From Oegoconia quadripuncta (Eukaryota; Arthropoda; Insecta; Lepidoptera; Autostichidae), in NCBI GenBank assembly GCA_949316235.1, contig OX438753.1, positions 20,888,801-20,952,800 on the forward strand: a stretch of 64,000 bases of DNA. The letters are read 5' to 3'. The position numbers and the translations under genes are program-made. Every line of letters begins with the position of its first letter. Position 1 is the stretch's first letter. The notes beneath the pieces were generated by a model, which saw only the letters and a list, made by a program, of their open reading frames with translations, was not told where the DNA came from and did no database searches. Positions 11,337 through 21,276 of the stretch are shown here, piece by piece.

Positions 11337-11402
11337 TAAACTGTAGTGGACGGGAATCTGTTTAAAAAAATTTTAGATTCAAAATCCAAGAAAATCATTT
11401 CC

Positions 11403-11533
11403 ATTACGAGAGGATATTTATTTAATTACTGTTATGTGTTAGCGAGTGTGTTTTGAATGGGAGTGTGACAAGTGAATGAATGTGTCAGGTTGACAAAATA
11501 CTATGTGATTTAGGAATGTGATTACATACATAA
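11403..11533 (+). repeat. Direct repeat, copy 2
   Basis: Second copy of 9953-10077. Between it and the downstream repeat lies an extra segment (11534-11625) with 'gcacgccgcaacacgggaca', related to 43480-43510 on the opposite strand. Confidence 0.8.
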
Positions 11534-11625
11534 CGTAACGTAATTTGTGCACGCCGCAACACGGGACAGCATTGTCGGGATCTTCTTGGTTGGTTGGTTA
11601 CATTAATGAAGACTTCGTACATATA

Positions 11626-11890
11626 TACATAATGTCACGACCTTTATCCCAAATGGGGTGGTTAGAGATATCCCAAACAATAATGTTTGGATGTTCAAAA
11701 CATCAAGAGTTTAATAGATGAAACAACATCCACGGTTCACCTGATGAAGTATACAGAAACCCATCGCCGTTGAGACGTGCAATTCTATAGATAGTTTTTG
11801 GTGGAAAGTCCCTTACTCGCCTTTTACGACACCCACGGGATGAGATGGGTTGGTTCTATTCTATTTGAGTGCCGAAACCACATAACACAG
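11626..11890 (+). repeat. Common lepidopteran repeat ('gccttttacgacacccacgg')
   Basis: Contains 'ttatcccaaatggggtgg', 'gaaacaacatccacggttca' and 'gccttttacgacacccacgg', ending near 'gagtgccgaaacc'. Other copies: 21595-21797, 47795-48047 (minus), 51264-51375, 54138-54352 (minus). Class unknown; no protein encoded. Confidence 0.7.
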
Positions 11891-12343
11891 AAGTGTGACG
11901 CGTAGTCGTATTTGTCAGTCAGTAAGTTATGTTCTAGGTACAACCGTTTTGCCAAGAGAAATCATCTCTAGGACAGGAGTTGATATCGAACCTGCAACTT
12001 CTACTGCATTTATATCCTTGTGTCATTTAATATCGACCAATTAAGGCGGTTCTTAGGGAAAAAATTATTAAAAAAATACGAAGACCAGACTCTTAGGAAG
12101 ACAGATTTACAATTCGACAGGGTTTTATTAAATAAGATTCATGTTAGGTATACAAGAAAAGTTATATTACTTAATCAAACCACTTAGGATTATCAGTGCT
12201 TATTTTATTAGAATTTGTAAGAGGATGAAGGAGACTACTTGGAAGAAGGAAATATGAATTTTTCTCAGAAATCAGATTTATTTATATTGCGACTATGAGA
12301 GCTTGTTGTGGCCTTTTTGCGGAAAATGTCATTAGTTATAATA
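11891..12343. other. No recognisable feature
   Basis: AT-rich, no notable open frame and no repeat match seen. Confidence 0.4.
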
Positions 12344-12472
12344 TTGGGTCTTTACCTACGAAATTGGAGTTTTTTTTTCTTCGTTAATCATATGTACCAA
12401 TTCCTGCGATTTTCAAAGCTATATCCAAATTTGTTTTTTATTTGGAAAATGGAATATTATTTCAAGGTTTCT
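12344..12472 (-). mobile_element. MITE-T fragment
   Basis: Begins TTGGGTCTTTACCTACGAAA after a TA and matches the terminal ~130 bp of 37570-37990; the other end is missing. Confidence 0.75.
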
Positions 12473-12757
12473 ATAGTTCGTGTTGTATGTTTGTTTTTTT
12501 TTTGTATGTGTGCCAGTTTATGGAATAAACTTTTTATCAATCTCCTAAAAACTCACATAGAGGCTCGCATGAGGTTCTTACGGACTCCACTTTCAAAATC
12601 TAAACGAATCAACTTGTACTACAAAATTTGAGTTTTTTATTTAGGTATCTGAAAAATCAACAGAAACATAAACATTTAGCGTCCATATAACTTAAATTAT
12701 TAATAAGTAATAATGTCACACGTTACAATTTTTTACGACAATCAACACATAGCATAG

Positions 12758-13141
12758 TTAAATGGTCCTTCTAAATTTCGCGTATCGTGATTTAATTTTC
12801 GCGTCTTTCGACCTTGGACAAAAGATACATCTGCTTTTGGTAGGTGAGGAAGAGGGTGTTGCAGAAGTTACGGGTCTCTCAATGTACATACTTCGCTTCA
12901 TATGTTTTTGCAATGCTTCACCAAAAATCTCACCTCCAAAAAATTCACGGACGTGCTCGCGCGAGTTCCGTTTCTGCATACGCCGCAGTAAACAATTTAC
13001 TATGTTTAAAGAACATGACGGTTTGTCGCAGAATGAAATGGTGAAATCAGGATTGTGTCTTTTCAGACATACTGGCGTCTCGTGCATCCCGCTCACGTAA
13101 CGTCTATTCTCTCTTCCACCATAACACGCACATTTTGCCAA
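12758..13141 (-). pseudogene. piggyBac-like transposase C-terminal fragment with two Cys-rich blocks
   Basis: An open 127-codon minus-strand frame. Residues about 3-30 (KCACYGGRENRRYVSGMHET then PVCLKRHNPDF) resemble the C-terminal cysteine-rich domain of piggyBac-like transposases. Residues about 47-90 (VNCLLRRMQKRNSREHVREF and ALQKHMKRSMYIERP) resemble the region normally preceding that domain. Residues about 101-127 (KSRCIFCPRSKDAKIKSRYA) look like a second cysteine-rich domain, with the matching 'CVDCRK' just past the stop in another frame. Cysteines are lost in both blocks, and no DDD catalytic core is present. It is a broken, rearranged piece of one or two transposon copies, judged from motif resemblance only. 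Confidence 0.5.
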
Positions 13142-13941
13142 GCAAAAGGCTCACGGCGCAGCGAATGACATAAAGATAATTTACTACCTAGATATGCTAA
13201 GAAACAAAACCTGAAGTAGGTAATCGAAACGCCACTTGTCGTGCTGGGTTGTGAAACAAAAATAAATATGAATTTTCATGGGATCCAGTGGTCACGCACA
13301 GTTTGGGCGTTCCTTTTTATTGCTCAAGAAATTCCTGTTCCTTTTATGTTAACTTGTGCTTTATCGTGTTGCATGCCACTGAACCTTCCATGTGTGGCCA
13401 CGAAACTTGCTATTTTTACTACAATCTTGTAACCATTCTAATCCAATTCGGTGGACTACAGGGGCGAGTAAAATACTGACTGTTAGGTGGCCGCTAATCT
13501 GACGCAAATCCACCAATCCGCACAAGGCTCGCGTAGTGGATTATGGGCTCTCCTGTGTGAGAAGGCTGTGCCCCGACAGTGGCTTGTTTCCATTGCCTAA
13601 ATAAAAGCAACTGACGAATTATAATCTACAACTATATGTTACCACATTGACGAAACTCAAGTTGATAAAATTTACGAGACTATCAAAATGTGTTAAACGG
13701 AAGAACCGATTTACATCAACATCTCACTTTCGTCTAAGAACCATCTCACTTTCGAAAATAATAAACGTTTTTAAATCAGCTCAGCTTTTTGGCGCCACAA
13801 TGCCGTAGACAGACACAGACTAACATTCCTCTTTGCATCGAGGGTTCTTGAATGAGAATTTGTTGGTACTAATTTATACGATATAATGATTGTTATTTTC
13901 ATAAGTGGCTGCACTTATGAAATTTTTTATAATTCAGCTCC
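13142..13941. other. Gene-free; short repeat pieces
   Basis: 13235-13440 resembles 23840-23970 ('gtggtcacgcac', 'gggcgttcctttttattgc'), a diverged repeat pair. 13505-13585 contains 'gcgtagtggattatgggct', a SINE-tail-like string also seen near 31610. Nothing else recognised. Confidence 0.35.
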
Positions 13942-14460
13942 AAAATTTTTATAATTTCAGCCAATGGAAATGTATCTTTACGATTATGATATAACTAATT
14001 ACATAAGTTCATTTTACTTTGGCACTGGTGTCGATTCGGATGTACGCCAACTAAACTAAAACCAGTTTTAGAGTAGTACTGTCTCTTTCTCCCTGATACA
14101 GTACGATGCGACGGCATCACTCAAAACGGGTTTTAGTTTAGTTGGTGTACATCCGAATCGACACCATTGTAGCTTATAATGCAAAATTGCTAAGTTAGTT
14201 GGCTCGTTCGTTGATCATCAAACACTTTATTTATTTTTTGACTTCGATTTTGATCATATGACGGCCTAGGATTTCAAAGTCATAATCCAGAGGGGCGATT
14301 TTCGATTATTTGACATGTATCTCACACGTCACCGACGAGAATGTATGAACAACCTTATGAGAGTGAAGGAAGCAAAAAAGGTGTGTGAGGATCGTAGCAA
14401 GTGGAAGTCTGTGGTTTCTGCCTACCCCTACTGGAAACAGGCGTGACATTATGTATGTAT
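13942..14460 (+). repeat. Segment shared with 59254-60047, copy 1
   Basis: Begins 'aaaatttttataatttcagc' and ends 'caggcgtgacattatgtat'. The other copy lies 45 kb away. This copy carries a 139-bp MITE that the other lacks; the other carries a retrotransposon that this one lacks. The last ~110 bp is the RTE-like C-terminal tail family (…SRWKSV.SAYP…). Confidence 0.85.
14027..14165. mobile_element. 139-bp MITE with 37-bp TIRs
   Basis: Ends GGTGTCGATTCGGATGTAC on both sides in inverted orientation, one mismatch over about 37 bp. The empty site is preserved at 59331-59345 ('ggcactgtagc'), showing a 3-bp target duplication ACT (right copy now ATT). Confidence 0.88.
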
Positions 14461-14465
14461 TTCAC

Positions 14466-14612
14466 ACATAAAATTTTTCCGTAGAAATGTGACATCTCGA
14501 TTCAAAACTATGTTTTGCATTTTTGATCTGTAGTAGCATTCTGTATATATGGATCAAAAATACAAAAATTTTTGAATCGAGATGTCACATTTCTCACGAA
14601 ATATTTTGAGCG
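14466..14612. mobile_element. Foldback (palindromic) MITE, about 147 bp
   Basis: Left arm 'gaaatgtgacatctcgattc' is mirrored by 'gaatcgagatgtcacatttc'. A second inverted pair 'tttttgatc/gatcaaaaa' sits near the loop (14520-14560). The arms make up nearly the whole element. Confidence 0.75.
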
Positions 14613-14914
14613 TGAGGGAAATGTAGTGTCCGAAAATCACCCCTAAGATGTTCTTAGGAGACTATACCCTGTTTTCCTGGCCCCTCACCTACAATTACTC
14701 TTGGCAGGCTGGGCGGGTACATATTTATTTGTCAGCGAAATCGCGCTCGCCCATTAGGGCTCGGGAAATCGTAAGCACGCAATAAGGACTTTTGGAAGTC
14801 CCTACCGAAGCTTCGAGTGCTTGACGGTCTTTTTATATTTCCTACGATTACTTGCCGAGATAAAAACAGACGGAGTTTGTTATAATTTCGTAGTTGTAAA
14901 TCTTTTTCGACTTA
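14613..14914. other. No recognisable feature
   Basis: Some GC-richer sequence; no frame or repeat recognised. Confidence 0.35.
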
Positions 14915-15010
14915 TGGCATTGAAATGTGGTCTCTGACTGGCGTCATAATATTAAGAAAGCTCAAGGTCACATAACGAGCTATAAGAGGGCGATGTAAGT
15001 CTAGCGACAA
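14915..15010 (+). pseudogene. RTE-like RT C-terminal fragment
   Basis: Reads EMWSLTGVI and LRKLKVT.RA, matching the fragment at 5309-5390. Confidence 0.5.
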
Positions 15011-15469
15011 GAGGTTCCATTAGATCAGAAGATCTAAGAGTCCAAAATACCTCAGTGATTGAACACCGAAGTTTTTAATCAACATGTGTTGCCGATGAAC
15101 ATTATAGCTGAAACGTGGTGTAGGGTGAAGATGCTGGGCCCGGATAAATATAATAGCTAAGGGAGGAATCGCAAAAGTAACACTATGTTAGGTAAGTTAC
15201 CGATACTCAGGGTTTTAGCCATCCAGGTCTTTCACATAGGCTGGTTATGTCATATATCACTTCACACACGCACAGTTAATCGTTTAGTGATATTTGGTGA
15301 GTCCACGGGTGGGATTAGATCAGAGATCGGGACGGCAACGCGCACAGTGCTACTTGTCTGTCAGTACTCAATGAGGGACGGGACGCAACTGGAGCAGCGG
15401 TTATATTATGCATAGGTAGGTGGGTATTACATCGCCGTATGTATTTCCACAATAGGTCCGATCTTAAAC

Positions 15470-15575
15470 ACGTGGTGTCTGACTATGACCCTCCTAAGAA
15501 AGCTCAAGATTACTCAACGATCTATGAAGATGGTGGTCGGAGATCGGAACAGGAATGAAGAGATCCGTTGAAGAA
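15470..15575 (+). pseudogene. RTE-like RT C-terminal fragment
   Basis: Reads TWCLTMTLLRKLKITQRSMK and DRNRNEEIR, the conserved tail of the same RT family (…RKL.VTQRAMERAML..RDR.RNEEIR). Confidence 0.6.
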
Positions 15576-15929
15576 TAAAAGTAAGACAAAGACATAAACC
15601 AGATGATTACTAATACAGAGGCAAGCGCGGATGTCCAGGTGGACATCCACTTTGTGTTTTGTAGCATCACGTAAGTCAGTATTTTATAAGTTGGACTCCA
15701 ACAGCTTTCTATTATCTGATATTCACCAAAATATAAAAGTCCATAGACCAGAATTAAAAAAGAACAATCAAAATCAGCTCACAAAACGTTAATCTATACA
15801 GTCAGGGCAAGAAGATGATGATAATGATGATGAGATAGATAAAGGATTTATTTGTCTCCCCAGTCACACACATAGATTTAACTTTTACGCTTAATAACAA
15901 TTACAGTTCGATACAATCATGGCAACGTA

Positions 15930-16427
15930 TTACAGGATTATTGTTAATGTACGTGTGTGCTGCAGCAGCACAAAAGGGTCATAGCTCAGTGTATCAGTGT
16001 AGCTATACGCAAGGAGAACATGAGTGAACGTGCAAGAACAAGTGAAACATTTTTGGACAATAAGTGTACCCCCTACATATATACGAGATGTTGTAGCCAG
16101 TAAGGGTAACAAAATGGTGTGGATTACATTTAAGTACACGACAACATAAGCAGACATTACTACAGAGTACAACATACATTTGAAATCAAGATTTATATAC
16201 AGTGAAAGGTAGTACGAAAGTGGTCCATCACGCGGGCCCAGTGTGGATTGGATAGTAATGCTCCTGAATTTCAGCTCCGGCCCGGCACAGAGGATCACTC
16301 CTACGGTTTTAGACGGCGAAAATCCACGTTGATTTATTTGTTTAAAAGCAACAAGTAGGTTCCTGTGACGGAGCATTTTTCGAAAAACTCGGAGAAAAGG
16401 CCAAAGTAATGGGAGTATTTTGTGCAA
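15930..16427 (-). other. Unrecognised 165-codon open frame
   Basis: The longest unexplained open frame in the window apart from the transposase. It is leucine-rich with stretches of hydrophobic residues and no motif I recognise. It overlaps other open frames and is surrounded by repeats. It could be chance or a decayed LINE 3' region. No evidence for expression. Confidence 0.15.
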
Positions 16428-16696
16428 TGTAACTTGTGCTTTTGGAACATTCGAATTTTGTAAACAGATATGAAAACTAGAGTGAATTTGTCTCGAATCT
16501 CTTTATAAGGAATAATGTCGAAGGAGATGCCGAACTCTAAAATTGACGCTTTCTTTTCTTGTAAATTCGGATTCGGTAAATAGTTACGATGTTGGTTAAG
16601 GAATTTGAGCTGCAGGGGCTGTAGTCTAGCCTGGATGTATCCCACAGATTGCATGCGAGGGCCGAATTGGACGGTTTGACATACAAATACATTTAG

Positions 16697-16755
16697 CTGG
16701 CCTGACTAGCTACCACCATCTTATCTAAATCTGCCGCCAAGCAACAATGCTAATA
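16697..16755 (+). mobile_element. SINE-A internal fragment
   Basis: Matches 'ctagctaccaccatcttatc' and 'taaatctgccgccaagca' of SINE-A, then breaks off at the start of the dimeric SINE. Confidence 0.75.
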
Positions 16756-17216
16756 GACAGAACGCTACTATTTTCTTTAACTCCCAACTCGACAAGTGAA
16801 AACAATTTTGGATAATGACAGTTACGAAGTGGCTTAGTATCAATAAGACGGAGTTCGCGGATTCGATCCCCAGCAAGATACAGCAACCGCCTCCGTGGCT
16901 CAATGTAAACAACATTGGGTTTACGATTCGGAGGTCGCAGGTTCGATCCCCAGCGGGGTACATGTTTAAGTACTCGATATGGTTGGTGGTAGGGCATTTT
17001 AAATGTCCACCTGGCTAGCTACCACCATCTTATCTAAATCTGCCGCCAAGCAGCAATGTGAATAGCATTGTTGTGTTCCGGTTGTCAGAGATAAGATAGC
17101 CAGTCCTCCAAACGTGTTGGGGTTTCTGGGTGAGTACGCTTCCACCTTCGACCTCATCTTCACTTAACACAGGTGTGATTGAGGTCATGTACCAAACCAC
17201 AACTCAAAAAAAAACC
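16756..17216 (+). mobile_element. Dimeric SINE: extra tRNA-like head plus full SINE-A
   Basis: 16756-16884 is a first tRNA-like unit with an A-box-like 'gtggcttagtatca' and a B-box-like 'gcggattcgatccccagc'. The usual SINE-A unit (16885-17216) follows at once, with its own A-box 'gtggctcaatg', B-box 'caggttcgatccccagc' and tail. The same two-unit arrangement with the same junction occurs at 20130-20575 on the other strand. This makes it a subfamily, not a chance neighbour. Confidence 0.8.
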
Positions 17217-17939
17217 CTTCACCGGGTTCTATAATTCAGAATTGAATCTAATGACGTGTGTGTGTGGGTACGTGGTTTGTAATTAACTCATCAAATGTTC
17301 CACTAGTAACAGACCATCTTATTCGTCTTTAGTAGTTTGATATAATATCGCAATTGCTAGAATCATCCTATATCACGGCTGGCACCGTCTCTCAGTCGCT
17401 AGCAACACCCGCGGTCTCCGATATACACCAGCCTAAGCAGGTTTTCCCAGAATTTCCCCCAGTAGATGCCTTTTGTTCGACTGTATATTACGGTTAGTGA
17501 ATGTAATGTAATACGTGCGGCGACCCCTACAGCAATACTTGAAAGAGATCGAGTACAATATGTGATCACCTTTTTGACGTTGCAATCTATCGTTAATTTC
17601 CCTCGGGTTTACCTGGAGGCACAATAAAGAAACTATTTTATTGTTAGCCCACATTATAATGAACTTTATAAAGTCTCCCGAAAGATTATTGCTGAGAATG
17701 TGGAATGTCGATGGCTATTTCTGCAATACAAACTTTTGTAAAATTATTTTACTACGGGTCCAGTGGCGCCTTCATTTGATAAATTACCATTTGATTTCCA
17801 ATACAACATGAATCCAAAATGTATGTAATACAGAGTGCGGAACGGAAAAAAGTACACACCCCTTTTGCTTCCTTCACTCTCATAAGGTTGTTCTTACATG
17901 ATGGTAAGCCTAAAACGTAATTAGCCAATAATCAAAAAT
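17217..17939. other. No recognisable feature apart from a short tail match
   Basis: 17868-17900 (minus) matches the RTE-like C-terminal tail 'aaccttatgagagtgaagga'. Otherwise nothing recognised. Confidence 0.35.
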
Positions 17940-18085
17940 TCTTTGTTTGTAAACGCTTTATTGTACAAAAAGAAAATAAATACAGAAATTTCTTATAACT
18001 ATGCACAAAGACGGACTTATCCCACACCGCGATTTCGTCCAGGCAACCATGAACGTCGTTAAGGAACAGTAAATTGGACGTTCAA
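17940..18085 (-). mobile_element. RTE-like 3' end
   Basis: Minus strand reads 'ggttgcctggacgaaatcgc', 'gataagtccgtctttgtgc' and ends 'tgtacaataaagcg', the RTE-like 3' end pattern. Confidence 0.6.
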
Positions 18086-18199
18086 ACTTGGCTACATACA
18101 GAAGGCAGCCAAAAACTTTCTTTATTTTGTAGGTATACATGATATACTTAATTAAAATAGTCAAATTTTACATTTTTAAAGCTACTGCTTGTTGAAATG

Positions 18200-18425
18200 G
18201 TAAAGTGAGATACTTGAAGGGTTGTTCTTTTAAAAACCATTCTTTTGTATTACAAAAGGCACAAAAATATGTTGTTATGAATTGTGCAATAGCCTAGCAT
18301 GCGAATGACCAGCTCCAAGTCCAGGAAAGAGTATGATAAGGAGGATTTTGTATACTGAGAACCTTATTGCAAAAATGAATAACCCTTTAAATAAATTACT
18401 GACTTTACGAAGGCGGAAGTGAACT
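18200..18425 (-). mobile_element. LINE-C fragment
   Basis: Minus strand reads 'cgtaaagtcagtaatttatt', 'ttgcaataaggttctc' and the downstream part corresponding to 22380-22480 of the plus-strand copy. Confidence 0.65.
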
Positions 18426-18519
18426 GTAAGTTTCTCTTTATTTCTTGTATTTACATCATATCTATCACTATCACAAAAACTTTTTTATATAATTTTTTAT
18501 ACAAAATTTATTTATATAA

Positions 18520-18798
18520 AAAGATAATAAATAATAAATATCTTTGCACAAACACACAGCGCTATCTAGGGCCACAGTAAATCTGGGCTTGTGTTATGGA
18601 TACCAAATGGTTGATAAACTACACAAATACTTATTTTTTGTAAAAAAAATGCATGTATAAATAAAAAACATCCATGACTCAGGAACACATGTCTGTATTC
18701 ATCATACAAACATATATGCCCCTAGCGGGATTCGAACCCACGACCATTAGGTATAGTAGCAGAGTTTCTAACCACTACACCAAACAGGTCGTCAACAG
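18520..18798 (-). mobile_element. SINE-B, near full length
   Basis: Minus strand: head 'gacctgtttggtgtagtggt' with A-box, B-box 'tgggttcgaatcccgctag', then 'catatatgtttg', and a tail with 'tagatagcgctgtgtgt'. tRNA-derived SINE. Confidence 0.85.
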
Positions 18799-19052
18799 GT
18801 CAATATCAATTAACTTGCCAAGTTAATTGATATATCTTTGACCTTTCTTTTGCCAAGTTAGTCTGTGAAACATTAAACAGGGTTTCTTTCGTCCAGCAGC
18901 GCCCTCATTGGATAAATTAAGATTTCCATTTAAATACAGAATCAATAAAATCGCTTTGACCTCTAGTGTAGCTATTATTTTTGAGAATTTAAATTTAAAT
19001 TTTTGGTAATCGTGAAAACTGGAAAATAACCCACATCAAAGCTAATTAGGTA

Positions 19053-19464
19053 TTGTTAGGTCCTTACCTATGAAATTGGCGTTTTGTATGAAGAATTTCA
19101 TTAAGACTGTTTTCTCCATACAAACATTTTAGGTTTTTTTTTTGGGAACGGCAAATCCAAATTTAGCTTAACTTTGTGTGTAATATCGAATAACATTAAG
19201 TTAAGTATAGGCAGCGTTAATTTTTAAAAGTAACCGCTTTATAAAAGTTTCAGCGAATCTCAGAAATGACTATGGGAAGCACATGAAAAGAGCTCTGTTC
19301 AAATTGTTTTTATTATGTGATGTAGCCCAGAAATTAAAAAATTGAAATAATATTCCATTTTCCAAATAAAAAAACAAATTTGGATATAGCTTTGAAAATC
19401 GCAGGAATTGGTACATATGATTAACGAAGAAAAAAAAACTCCAATTTCATAGGTAAAGACCCAA
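19053..19464 (+). mobile_element. MITE-T, uninterrupted copy
   Basis: Flanked by TA (19051-19052, 19465-19466). TIRs TTAGGTCCTTACCTATGAAA (with a 3-bp extra at the left end) and TTGGGTCTTTACCTATGAAA. Serves as the reference for the interrupted copy at 3033-3612. Confidence 0.8.
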
Positions 19465-19595
19465 TATTAAAAACCAAAAACTCGTCAGCTATTTTGTATT
19501 TTGCGGACGCCTTGTGGGATTTGTTACCATAAACTTTATCCTATGATACTCCGGGTACCAAGCCGAATCTAACGACACCATGCACTTCGAAATCG

Positions 19596-19676
19596 AATTT
19601 GAAAATCGCAGGAATTGGTACATATGACTAACGAAGAAAAAAAACTCCAATTTCATAGGTAAAGATCCAATATTTA
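19596..19676 (+). mobile_element. MITE-T terminal fragment
   Basis: Matches the last ~80 bp of the neighbouring MITE-T ('aaatcgcaggaattggtaca'). It follows a segment (19500-19597) whose 'cgacaccatgcacttcgaa' recurs reversed at 35825-35850. Confidence 0.7.
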
Positions 19677-20129
19677 CAAATGACTTTTAGACTTCTGGAG
19701 TGTGGGTCAGAGCAATGTTTTTTGATTTATTTTGCATTAAAAAAAATATTAATTTATGCAATGACTACTGGATGGAGGAAACTGTCTTATGCATACCTGT
19801 TATATTTAACAGAAGTGTAGGTGCAAAAGGTAGTTTACCTAAATAACGTTTTAGAATGTGAGAAAGACATACAACGGAAGCGTTACGTTACCTATCAAAG
19901 TTTAAACTTTGGATATTAACCTGTATGCGCAGTGCATTCTAAACTGTTAGTTCACCCATTAAGTTGCTTCTATGTATAGAGTAAACACAATTAACTTAAC
20001 ACTTGGTAATCGCACTACATTGCACTTTGCTTTACTTTTCTTTTGGCACAATCTTCATTTTCAGTTTTGTAGTCGTTTTAGACGATATACGAGAAACGAA
20101 ATGTTGATGTTTTTTTAAGCACAACGGGT
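19677..20129. other. No recognisable feature
   Basis: AT-rich; nothing supported. Confidence 0.4.
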
Positions 20130-20575
20130 TAGCACTCAATCACACCTGATGTTAAGGGAAGATGAGGCCGAAGGTGGTATCGTACTGACCCGGAAACCCC
20201 ATCTTATTTGGGGGACTGGCTATTTTATCTCTGACAACCGGAACACAACAATGCTATTAACATTGCTGTTTGGCGGCAGATTTAGATAAGATGGTGGTAG
20301 CTAGCCAAGCGGACATTTAAAATGCCCTACCACCAACCAAACCGAATACTTAAAACATGTACCCTGCTGGGGATCGAAACTGCGACCTCCGAATCGTAAA
20401 CCCAATGTTGTTTACATTGAGCCACGGAGGCGGTTACTGTATCTTGCTGTGGATCGAATCCGTGAACTCCGTTTTTTTGATACTAAGCCACTTCGTAACT
20501 GTCATTATCCAAAATTGTTTCCACTTGTCGAGTTGGGAGTTAAAGAAAATAGTAGCGCTCTGTTTATTCAGCCAT
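20130..20575 (-). mobile_element. Dimeric SINE (extra tRNA-like head plus SINE-A)
   Basis: Minus-strand counterpart of 16756-17216. It has the SINE-A tail at 20130, the SINE-A head near 20430 and a second tRNA-like unit at about 20431-20565 ending in 'gctctgtttattcagcc'. The A/B boxes of both units are recognisable. Confidence 0.8.
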
Positions 20576-20949
20576 TTCGTTACGTAAGTTACCTTATTTC
20601 ATGAAAAATTCCACGGAACATTTACAATTGTTTCCGTGCCCAACTTTTTCATCGACAAATTATATTATAACTTCACGCACACTCGCCAATGGAATTACTG
20701 TTTTTGTTATACTTTTACCTTTACAAATTCGATGACAATCCCTTTTTCTTATTTTCGTTTCGGGAACCGTGAATAGAAAGATTTACCGTCTACTTCAAAA
20801 CGGCGGAAGTTCTGTCTGTCTGTGAATGAGTAATAATTTTTATTCAGTGTTATTTTTTTGTTTTAATAAGGTTTTTTTTAACTGTATATTTTCCAATTCT
20901 TATTTTGTATGAAGTCTATGAAGTGCATGAAAATTACTCGAATATTAAA
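20576..20949. other. No recognisable feature
   Basis: AT-rich; nothing supported. Confidence 0.4.
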
Positions 20950-21187
20950 TAAATAAATGAATAAATATTTGGGGCACTTCACCAAACATCTAGTCCCAAA
21001 CTAAGCAAAGCTTGTACTATGGATACTAGATAACGGATAAACATACATAAATATTTATAAAAACATCCATGACTCCGGAAATAAATGTTCGTATTTATCA
21101 TACAAACATTTACACCTCGCGGGATTCGAACCCTCAACCGTTGGTTTCGCTGACAGGGTCACTATCCACTACACCAATCGGTCGTCA
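20950..21187 (-). mobile_element. SINE-B', near full length
   Basis: Minus strand: head 'cgaccgattggtgtagtgga', B-box 'gagggttcgaatcccgcga', tail containing 'ctagtatccatagtacaag' and TTTA repeats. Related to SINE-B but with a different head loop and tail. Confidence 0.8.
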
Positions 21188-21202
21188 AACGACGACGACG
21201 AC

Positions 21203-21276
21203 GAGCTGTTTGGAGTAGTTGGAGACACTGATCGCTATGTGTAAAGGTCGCGGCTTCGAACCCCGCTAGGAGCATA
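21203..21276 (+). mobile_element. SINE-B head fragment
   Basis: tRNA-like region only ('gagctgtttggagtagttgg' and 'cgcggcttcgaaccccgct'). Directly next to SINE-B copies of opposite orientation. Confidence 0.65.

Noticed and set aside
15930..16427. 165-codon frame as a host gene
   Set aside because: No motif, no codon-use signal I can judge, overlapping alternative frames and repeat-rich surroundings; kept only as an unrecognised frame.
16721..16997. 80- and 90-codon frames with MYPAGDR-like starts (repeated at 20357-20587)
   Set aside because: Antisense reading of the tRNA-like heads of the dimeric SINE; not a protein family.
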